A stretch of DNA of 7,314 nt from PVC group bacterium (GTDB lineage: Bacteria > GCA-001730085 > JADFSZ01). The position numbers were made by a program, and so were the translations under genes. Location: positions 1 through 7,314 of the forward strand of contig JADFSZ010000087.1 of NCBI GenBank assembly GCA_022560555.1, in the 5' to 3' direction. Under the pieces are notes generated by a model. It was given only the letters and a program-made list of their open reading frames with translations, had not been told where the DNA came from and searched no databases. This document shows positions 1 to 4,183 of the stretch, one piece after another (the stretch's first letter is position 1; every line of letters starts with the position of its first letter).

Positions 1-294
1 GATAGAGGGAATTTTTAATATCAGGTCATTATTCGTGGCTTCGTACAACACAGAATCATAAGTCCTGGAAGATTCAACGGCAATGGCGCCTTGCATATCT
101 CTTTGCATAACATCCATAATATACCGTGCCTGAGCCCGGTTATCAATGTAGGCCGCGTTGGCTAATATTAATCTTTGCACAAGGATTGTAATAGAAGAAA
201 CGGAGACAGTGGCTATGGTGAGAGCCATCATTATTTCCAGTAGACTGATACCTCTCATGCTCTTATTGAATTGTATTTTCTCAAACTTAATCAT
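1..294 (-). CDS. Type IV pilin-like minor (pseudo)pilin, PilW/GspJ type, 3' part cut by window edge
   Basis: Reading from ATG at 294, 98 codons stay open to base 1, so only the N-terminal part is present. The first 15 residues are a short basic leader ending in Arg-Gly. They are followed by ISLLEIMMALTIATVSVSS, a class III prepilin signal: cleavage is predicted after G15, with Glu at +5 (E20) and a hydrophobic N-terminal helix. The following helix (NRAQARYIMDVMQRDMQGA) resembles the post-helix region of PilW/GspJ pseudopilins, which become minor subunits of a pilus or pseudopilus after processing by a prepilin peptidase. The start lies 4 bases after the TAA stop of the preceding pilin gene and has no strong Shine-Dalgarno, which suggests translational coupling. 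The family (N-methylated pilin-like) is well supported. The PilW/GspJ subtype is inferred from gene order and the helix. Confidence 0.85.
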   Translation of the reverse strand, partial: MIKFEKIQFNKSMRGISLLEIMMALTIATVSVSSITILVQRLILANAAYIDNRAQARYIMDVMQRDMQGAIAVESSRTYDSVLYEATNNDLILKIPSI

Positions 295-298
295 GGTC

Positions 299-721
299 TT
301 ATTGTTTACTTATCCCATTTTTTGTGATGAGTGAAGTTAATTCTTCCGCACGAGAGCCCCCCATACTATCTGTCCAAACAACACGGCTAAAAACCTGAAC
401 CTGATTGGGATTGATAGAGGTAATGATGACGGTGCCTACGGGCGCGTGTTTGCTAAGTTCGGTTTCGGTATCAGGTGCAAATGTATATTGCGGTGCCAAT
501 GCTTCCACTGCGGTATATTCCATGGCACGGAGACGCTCAATTTCCTGTTGAGCCACAGCCGCGGCTTGCCCCATTTCACGGGTGGTGGCAAACCACCTTT
601 GTCCGTTCACTAATCCGGATAAAACCCCGGTCAAAGAAATGGACAAAATCGTCAACGCTAAAAGGACTTCCAGAAGACTCATCCCCTTTTTGTGAGATAG
701 CGTAGATTTATATGCCGTCAT
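299..721 (-). CDS. Type IV pilin-like minor (pseudo)pilin, PilV/GspI type
   Basis: A 140-residue protein starts with ATG at 721, preceded by AAGGAG with 6-base spacing. The open frame extends up to a TTG at 784, but that start has no comparable ribosome binding site and would add an implausible leader. The prepilin signal is SHKKG followed by MSLLEVLLALTILSISL: cleavage is predicted after G13 and Glu is at mature position 5. The segment AVAQQEIERLRAMEY (about residues 54-68) is typical of PilV/GspI minor pilins. The C-terminal part is a short soluble domain ending in LITKNGISKQ. No cysteine pair is present. It should be an inner-membrane subunit that is processed and added to the tip of a pilus or pseudopilus. 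It heads a second pilin transcription unit and is followed 4 bases downstream by a second pilin gene. Whether the assembly is a type IV pilus or a type II secretion pseudopilus cannot be decided from this sequence. Confidence 0.9.
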   Translation of the reverse strand: MTAYKSTLSHKKGMSLLEVLLALTILSISLTGVLSGLVNGQRWFATTREMGQAAAVAQQEIERLRAMEYTAVEALAPQYTFAPDTETELSKHAPVGTVIITSINPNQVQVFSRVVWTDSMGGSRAEELTSLITKNGISKQ

Positions 722-835
722 GTTTTGCTCCTTCAAAGGACGTACTTGTACTTTTGGGATGCATGCAAACCAGCTTGCTTTCAATTGTAGTCAATTAAGC
801 CATAGTAAATTACGAGATGTCTAACCATGCTAAAA

Positions 836-852
836 CGCAATTTCCAGGCCAA
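836..852 (-). promoter_or_regulatory. Sigma-54 type -24/-12 promoter for the downstream pilin unit
   Basis: The minus strand reads TTGGCCTGGAAATTGCG. It has the invariant GG (-24) and GC (-12) separated by exactly 10 bases, and it keeps TTGGC and TTGC of the consensus TGGCACG-N4-TTGC[A/T]. Transcription would start near 825, giving a leader of about 100 bases before the pilin start at 721. A perfect IHF consensus and GTTTA dyads lie upstream at the distances usual for this promoter class. Pilin genes are commonly controlled by sigma-54 with PilR in proteobacteria, so the context fits. Activity is inferred. Confidence 0.7.
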
Positions 853-865
853 ACAATTATTCTTG

Positions 866-878
866 TAAGTCATTGATA
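866..878 (-). promoter_or_regulatory. Candidate IHF binding site
   Basis: The minus strand TATCAATGACTTA matches the IHF consensus WATCAANNNNTTR at every defined position. Its centre is about 47 bases upstream of the predicted start near 825, between the -24/-12 element and the dyads further upstream. This is the usual place for a DNA-bending site in sigma-54 promoters. The DNA here is AT-rich, so a chance match is possible. Confidence 0.45.
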
Positions 879-903
879 AATATTGATCTTAAATAAAATC
901 TCT

Positions 904-926
904 GTTTAATTTATTAAACATGTTTA
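904..926 (-). promoter_or_regulatory. Clustered GTTTA dyads, candidate enhancer (PilR-like activator) site
   Basis: Two overlapping perfect inverted repeats are visible. GTTTAAT-TT-ATTAAAC lies at 904-919 and the 12-base palindrome TAAACATGTTTA at 915-926. Together they give three GTTTA half-sites in alternating orientation. They are centred roughly 86 and 95 bases upstream of the predicted sigma-54 start, a range where enhancer-binding proteins commonly bind. The binding factor is unknown. Confidence 0.4.
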
Positions 927-1053
927 TGCTTTGCACCCCCGGCAAATTATAAAGAAGGGCCCAAATTCAACAAGGATGAGATTTTCTGGGAGTTTCAATA
1001 TCAGTGATAAAATTTTAGAGGTGGCAAATAGAAGAGATTCGATTTCATGGCAC

Positions 1054-1086
1054 ATAAAAAAATCCCGGATTTACACCCGGGATTTT
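1054..1086 (-). terminator. Rho-independent terminator after the ATPase gene
   Basis: A 10-bp perfect stem (1059-1068 paired with 1077-1086; core CCCGG/CCGGG with AAAA/TTTT flanks) closes an 8-base loop. On the minus strand it ends in a run of seven T. It lies about 45 bases after the TGA stop at 1132 and separates the ATPase unit from the second pilin unit. The A-run on the other side means it could also work in the opposite direction, but no plus-strand gene is seen. Confidence 0.9.
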
Positions 1087-1131
1087 GTGTTCAAGCTAAT
1101 CCATCACTTGATAGGCCATTCAGCGCGAAAA

Positions 1132-2199
1132 TCACGTGACTTTCTCGGGTTGAGAAACTTTTACCTGTTTCGCTGTGATGTCTCCGGATTGAATTTGTTC
1201 AAGTATCTGACGTCTTTTCAAGACCCACGCTTCGTAGGGGTCTTTAAGTTCGTCCTGTATGTGCCGCAATTCATCGGTCGCTAATTGGCTCGCGATTTCC
1301 TCCGCGTTTTGGTCCTCAATTTTCACGGATGAACGAGAGGATCCGGAGGACTTCTTTTTGGTGCTTTGCTTGATATCCTTACTTCGGATAAATCTCGCGG
1401 CGACGGCTTGAACAACCTCAGGGGTGATTTGAGTTAGATTGTTTGTCTCCCCCGCTTTCATGGAAAGCTTACACAGTTTATTCACCAATCGAGGGACACC
1501 GTCTTCGGAGTGTTCCCAGAGCACATCATAAGCCTCATCGCTAAAAACACGCTGTTTGAGACCTGCGCGCTCCAAACGATGTTCGATATAATCACGCATA
1601 TTTTCGCAAGATGTCATCCCGGTCATCCGGCAATACACTCCAATCCGCTGAAACAAATTGGCACGTCGCGGATCTTCAAGGCGTCTTGCAAGTTCAGGCT
1701 GACCGGCCAGAATCATCGTAAACAGATTCTGCTTATCCTCCTGCATATTCGTCAACAGCCTTAAACTCTCCAGATTAGCAGGCTTAATAACATTCCCTTC
1801 ATCGATAAAAATGAGGACACGTTTCCCCTCATCATTTGTTGCAAAGAGAATCTTATTAAACCTCTCCAGGAGCTTATCCTTTCTACGTTCTTCACATTCT
1901 TGATCCTCTAACTGCCCGATGATCTCACGAAGGAGTTGTGGAAAGCTCAGGTCCGGATTGATCACAAAAGCAATTTTATACTTATCGTGATCCAAGGTAT
2001 CCAGAACGATACGAAGACTCATAGTTTTACCGACACCGACTTTACCTGTGATGACAGCTAAACACTCGTCTCCTTCTTCTATCGCGAATAAAATTTCGGC
2101 CACAGACTCTTCCACGCTTTGGTGCATGGAAAAATACATTTCCGGATCAGGGACATTGTTAAAGGGGTGTTGATTTAAACCCCAGTATTCTAAATACAT
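1132..2199 (-). CDS. ExeA/GspA-family AAA+ ATPase
   Basis: A 355-residue protein starts with ATG at 2199, preceded by AAGGAGGAG that abuts the stop of the upstream gene (9 bases between GGAGG and ATG). A frame extension to TTG at 2235 is rejected because it would precede this site. The start, MYLEYWGLNQHPFNNVPDP, is the typical ExeA/GspA opening. The AAA+ core has Walker A GKVGVGKT (52-59), Walker B VLIFIDEG (128-135), a sensor-1 region ending in AGQPEL (165-170), a conserved QRI (184-186) and sensor-2 GVPR (234-237). Walker B continues as DEGN, where the family usually has DEAQ. After about residue 272 comes a Lys/Ser-rich linker and a charged, probably helical tail. There is no membrane segment and no peptidoglycan-binding domain, unlike classical GspA/ExeA, so it is probably cytosolic. 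Such ATPases assist secretin or pilus assembly, but related ATPases also serve transposition; the pilin context favours the former. Confidence 0.88.
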   Translation of the reverse strand: MYLEYWGLNQHPFNNVPDPEMYFSMHQSVEESVAEILFAIEEGDECLAVITGKVGVGKTMSLRIVLDTLDHDKYKIAFVINPDLSFPQLLREIIGQLEDQECEERRKDKLLERFNKILFATNDEGKRVLIFIDEGNVIKPANLESLRLLTNMQEDKQNLFTMILAGQPELARRLEDPRRANLFQRIGVYCRMTGMTSCENMRDYIEHRLERAGLKQRVFSDEAYDVLWEHSEDGVPRLVNKLCKLSMKAGETNNLTQITPEVVQAVAARFIRSKDIKQSTKKKSSGSSRSSVKIEDQNAEEIASQLATDELRHIQDELKDPYEAWVLKRRQILEQIQSGDITAKQVKVSQPEKVT

Positions 2200-2206
2200 A
2201 ACAGCA

Positions 2207-2215
2207 CTCCTCCTT
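2207..2215 (-). promoter_or_regulatory. Strong Shine-Dalgarno that sets the ATPase start
   Basis: The minus strand reads TGA (stop of the helix-turn-helix gene, 2218-2216) followed directly by AAGGAGGAG. This selects the ATG at 2199 and implies coupled translation of the two proteins. Confidence 0.85.
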
Positions 2216-2677
2216 TCATGAATAATCCGGCCCAAGAGCCTTTTTGATTTCCAACCAGTTAAATCTCCATAAACGTCCCACCTTATAGGCCCGGATACGT
2301 TTATTTTTCGCCATTCGATAAATCGTTGAAATGTTCATCCGGAGCATCTCGGACAGCTGTTGTGCCGTCAGGAATGTAGTATCCTGTTCATGCGCAAGAA
2401 ATTTAAACACAAGTTTATGAACCTGCTCTTGATCTTCTTTGGTAATTTCCGTCGCTATGGTCGCCTGATTGGTTTCTTTAAAGACATGCCCTAAAAACTC
2501 TGAAAAACTCAGGGCATCCTCTTTAGGCAAATCAACCGTCAGCGATGGATTCCCGCATTTATCAAGCTCGACAGGCGCGCTCGTTCGAACCGCTCTCTCA
2601 CGGGCACGCTCCAGAGCTAATGTCGGAGTATCAAAGTTTTTATCTTTTCTACGTGTGACAAGACTGATTTTGTTCAC
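2216..2677 (-). CDS. Helix-turn-helix DNA-binding protein (excisionase/MerR-like HTH_17 type)
   Basis: A 153-residue protein starts with GTG at 2677, supported by an extended Shine-Dalgarno at 2685-2694. Residues about 101-148 form an excisionase-type winged helix-turn-helix: TFLTAQQLSEMLRMN, then STIYRMAKNKRIRAYKVG, then LWRFNWLEIKKAL, the usual pattern in which the wing reads V-G-R-x-W-R. Residues 1-95 are not recognised; they are charged, predicted mainly helical, and carry one short stretch (PVELDKCGNPSLTVDLP) that looks like beta-strands. The protein is probably a cytoplasmic DNA-binding factor. Its stop codon abuts the Shine-Dalgarno of the ATPase gene, so the two proteins are made together and may act together. 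It could regulate the flanking pilin genes, control its own operon, or recruit the ATPase to DNA. The domain call is firm; the role is open. Confidence 0.85.
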   Translation of the reverse strand: MNKISLVTRRKDKNFDTPTLALERARERAVRTSAPVELDKCGNPSLTVDLPKEDALSFSEFLGHVFKETNQATIATEITKEDQEQVHKLVFKFLAHEQDTTFLTAQQLSEMLRMNISTIYRMAKNKRIRAYKVGRLWRFNWLEIKKALGPDYS

Positions 2678-2684
2678 TATATCT

Positions 2685-2694
2685 TCACCCCCTT
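2685..2694 (-). promoter_or_regulatory. Extended Shine-Dalgarno supporting the GTG start of the HTH gene
   Basis: The minus strand AAGGGGGTGA pairs with almost the whole anti-Shine-Dalgarno (one G where A is expected). It lies about 10 bases before GTG at 2677. It is the best evidence for the non-ATG start and for an independent, strong initiation at this gene after the roughly 100-base spacer. Confidence 0.75.
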
Positions 2695-2696
2695 TT

Positions 2697-2773
2697 TACC
2701 CATTGATTATTTATTATCGATTATTGAATGTTCATTTACTTTTATTTTTCCTTATTCATTCCTCATTTTTCAT
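2697..2773 (-). repeat. Degenerate 7-base tandem periodicity in the spacer
   Basis: On the minus strand the spacer between the PilW-like gene and the HTH gene can be cut into eleven consecutive 7-base units. Eight begin with AT(A/G), for example ATGAAAA, ATGAGGA, ATGAATA, ATAATAA, ATAATCA. No insertion or deletion is needed over 77 bases. The units are very A-rich and not identical. The function is unknown; it may be a decayed minisatellite or an unstructured leader. No clear promoter is visible in it. Confidence 0.5.
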
Positions 2774-2778
2774 TAGAA

Positions 2779-3354
2779 TCACGGATAAGGATTCGTATAA
2801 TTTCTCAGTTCAACCACAGAGTTAATATCAATCCCCTGATATCCATCCTCAGCATACGAATCAAAAACCGTAAATCGCATCCGCACCCGGTTCGGGGTGA
2901 TTGTGACCGTGCTGAAAATGTCCTGATTATTCGTCGGACTGATGTTGCTGACAAGTGTCTGCAAGGCGTTTCCCCCGTCATCCACATCACTGTCATAAAA
3001 AATGGAATTGTCGGCAATGGTTGCGGGATTATTGTCCGCATCCACATAATAAAATCCGCTTGTGATGTCATCCGCATTGTTAGTTGGGGTCCAGATAAGC
3101 GGATCATCCCAGGCAAATTCGATACTGTTGCCGTTGGCGGAAAGCAATGTGATCGATTTCGCGTTTCTGAGACGTCGGCCCATTTTCTCAATCGCAAGCT
3201 TACTCACGCGCTGTACGTCCAACTCGCTAAGGCCCGCCTTATAAGATCTTTGTCCCGCAATATAGGTTTTCATCATGCCCGCGGAAATCACTATCAAAAG
3301 AGCGGATACAAACATAATTTCAACTAATGTAAATCCTTTATTACTCACCGTCAT
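2779..3354 (-). CDS. Type IV pilin-like minor (pseudo)pilin, PilW/GspJ type
   Basis: The protein has 191 residues from ATG at 3354 (189 if it starts at GTG 3348). The very short leader ends in NKG and is followed by FTLVEIMFVSALLIVISAG, a canonical prepilin cleavage site with Phe at +1 and Glu at +5. The next helix (DVQRVSKLAIEKMGRRLRNA) and the strand-rich C-terminal domain match PilW/GspJ-type subunits. ATG 3354 overlaps the previous stop by 4 bases (ATGA), but AGGAG lies only one base from it. The same AGGAG sits 7 bases before GTG 3348, so the GTG is the better initiation codon. The middle of the protein is rich in Asp/Asn (DADNNPATIADN, DSDVDDGG), which could bind metal ions, although no canonical loop is seen. 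It is the last pilin of its group. The family call is firm; subtype and start are inferred. Confidence 0.9.
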   Translation of the reverse strand: MTVSNKGFTLVEIMFVSALLIVISAGMMKTYIAGQRSYKAGLSELDVQRVSKLAIEKMGRRLRNAKSITLLSANGNSIEFAWDDPLIWTPTNNADDITSGFYYVDADNNPATIADNSIFYDSDVDDGGNALQTLVSNISPTNNQDIFSTVTITPNRVRMRFTVFDSYAEDGYQGIDINSVVELRNYTNPYP

Positions 3355-3770
3355 TCTCCTATAATGGTTCTGATAATTTCACTATATGTTTTTGCCTGCG
3401 AGGTCCAGGTCACAGTCACAGTAATGTCTTTTGTATTTCCATTGTTTACGATCGCGACCGTTCGTTGGGCGACCAGATCGTCCGCCGTGTTGTTAATAGA
3501 ATTACTTGTGTCTAAAGTAACCACGTCCAATGGGTAATTAGCGGTAATCACATTCGTATAATCATCTTCTTTTATCTCTTCAATACGATCCTGAGCAAAC
3601 TGCATAGCGACAATTTTTTGGGAGTTGATTTTTGTAATTTCAGTCCCTAAGGTAAAAGCTTTAAGGGCCGAGACACCCACCATCATAAGGATCGTCAACG
3701 AAATCATGATTTCGATAAAGGATACCCCTCTTTCATTCAACAAGCTAAAATTCATTTTCTTCCGCAGCAT
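3351..3770 (-). CDS. Type IV pilin-like minor (pseudo)pilin, PilV/GspI type
   Basis: A 139-residue protein starts with ATG at 3770. AAGGAG lies 6 bases upstream and overlaps the stop of the preceding gene (TAAGGAG). An in-frame TTG at 3776 directly touches the AAGGAG and is therefore unlikely. The leader ends in NERG (cleavage after G15) and is followed by VSFIEIMISLTILMMVGVSALKA, with Glu at mature position 5. The stretch IVAMQFAQDRIEEIKEDDYTNV resembles the AQ..IE.I segment of PilV/GspI subunits. The C-terminal half is Thr-rich and strand-like (TKDITVTVTWTSQAKTYSEIIRTII). No cysteines are present. Its stop overlaps the next pilin start, so the PilV-like and PilW-like proteins are probably translated in a fixed ratio, as expected for partners in one initiation complex. 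Confidence 0.9.
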   Translation of the reverse strand: MLRKKMNFSLLNERGVSFIEIMISLTILMMVGVSALKAFTLGTEITKINSQKIVAMQFAQDRIEEIKEDDYTNVITANYPLDVVTLDTSNSINNTADDLVAQRTVAIVNNGNTKDITVTVTWTSQAKTYSEIIRTIIGE

Positions 3771-3780
3771 TTGCAACTCC

Positions 3781-4170
3781 TTATTCCCGGCTTGTTCGAT
3801 ATGTCATAAAGCCTACAGCCATTATGAGTATGATTGGAATAAAAGCTCGAACAAAAAACACGTTTGATGTCGCTATCTTTTTGGCTCCTGTCTTTAGAAT
3901 TCGCGCAGTGTTCTTCCCGGACGTATCCGTACTATTTGATTTGTTGCTCGCCTGACTGCTTGCAACAAACATTTGCTCACGTCTGATTCGTTCCGCTTGC
4001 GTGTAGTTCCCTAAATGGGGATAATTTGTTTTAATAAACTCTCTTTTTCTAACCATTTTTTCGAGAGATTCTTCTGTCACATGACTCTGTGCCATGAGAC
4101 TTCTCCAAGGACTCATCAAAAATATAAATAACCCTAAAACAAGAAAGAATTTTAAAAATATCCGACCCAT
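3781..4170 (-). CDS. Small membrane protein of unknown function in the minor-pilin cluster
   Basis: A 129-residue protein starts with ATG at 4170, with AAGGAG overlapping the preceding stop (TAAGGAG) and 9-base spacing. A longer frame to 4212 would overlap the upstream gene and lacks such a site. Residues 1-28 look like a signal peptide or signal anchor (basic start, hydrophobic FFLVLGLFIFLMS, then SLMAQ as a possible signal peptidase I site). Residues about 30-70 are charged and helical (EESLEKMVRKREFIKTNY, then YTQAERIRREQMFVASS). Residues 71-89 are a Ser/Asn/Thr linker. Residues about 104-123 form a second hydrophobic segment (VFFVRAFIPIILIMAVGFM) followed by a basic tail. There is no prepilin site. 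I recognise no family. Its place between PilX-like and PilV-like genes suggests a small inner-membrane accessory of pilus assembly, but this is context only. Confidence 0.75.
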   Translation of the reverse strand: MGRIFLKFFLVLGLFIFLMSPWRSLMAQSHVTEESLEKMVRKREFIKTNYPHLGNYTQAERIRREQMFVASSQASNKSNSTDTSGKNTARILKTGAKKIATSNVFFVRAFIPIILIMAVGFMTYRTSRE

Positions 4171-4183
4171 ATTCCAAGTCTCC

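Noticed and set aside
722-784. TTG-initiated extension of the PilV-like protein
   Set aside because: The ATG at 721 has AAGGAG at good spacing, while TTG 784 has none and would bury the prepilin leader.
924-980. Sigma-70 promoter with TATAAT in the second regulatory gap (TTGTTG, 16 bases, TATAAT on the minus strand)
   Set aside because: The -10 is perfect but the -35 matches only half the consensus. The sigma-54 element is better placed, so this is kept only as a possible second promoter.
931-1284. Plus-strand open frame covering the terminator and the end of the ATPase gene
   Set aside because: It runs through the terminator hairpin and antisense to a well-supported gene, and its product resembles nothing known.
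1132-2677. HTH/ATPase pair as part of an IS21- or Tn7-like transposon
   Set aside because: The ATPase opening is of ExeA/GspA type, and no transposase or element ends are present; the possibility is mentioned only as an alternative.
2701-2730. Sigma-70 promoter inside the spacer before the HTH gene (GATAAT on the minus strand)
   Set aside because: No -35 hexamer is visible at the right distance; AT-rich DNA gives such -10 look-alikes easily.
2469-3327. Plus-strand open frames opposite the HTH and PilW-like genes
   Set aside because: They are antisense to clear genes with good ribosome binding sites, and their products look like random translation of the opposite strand.
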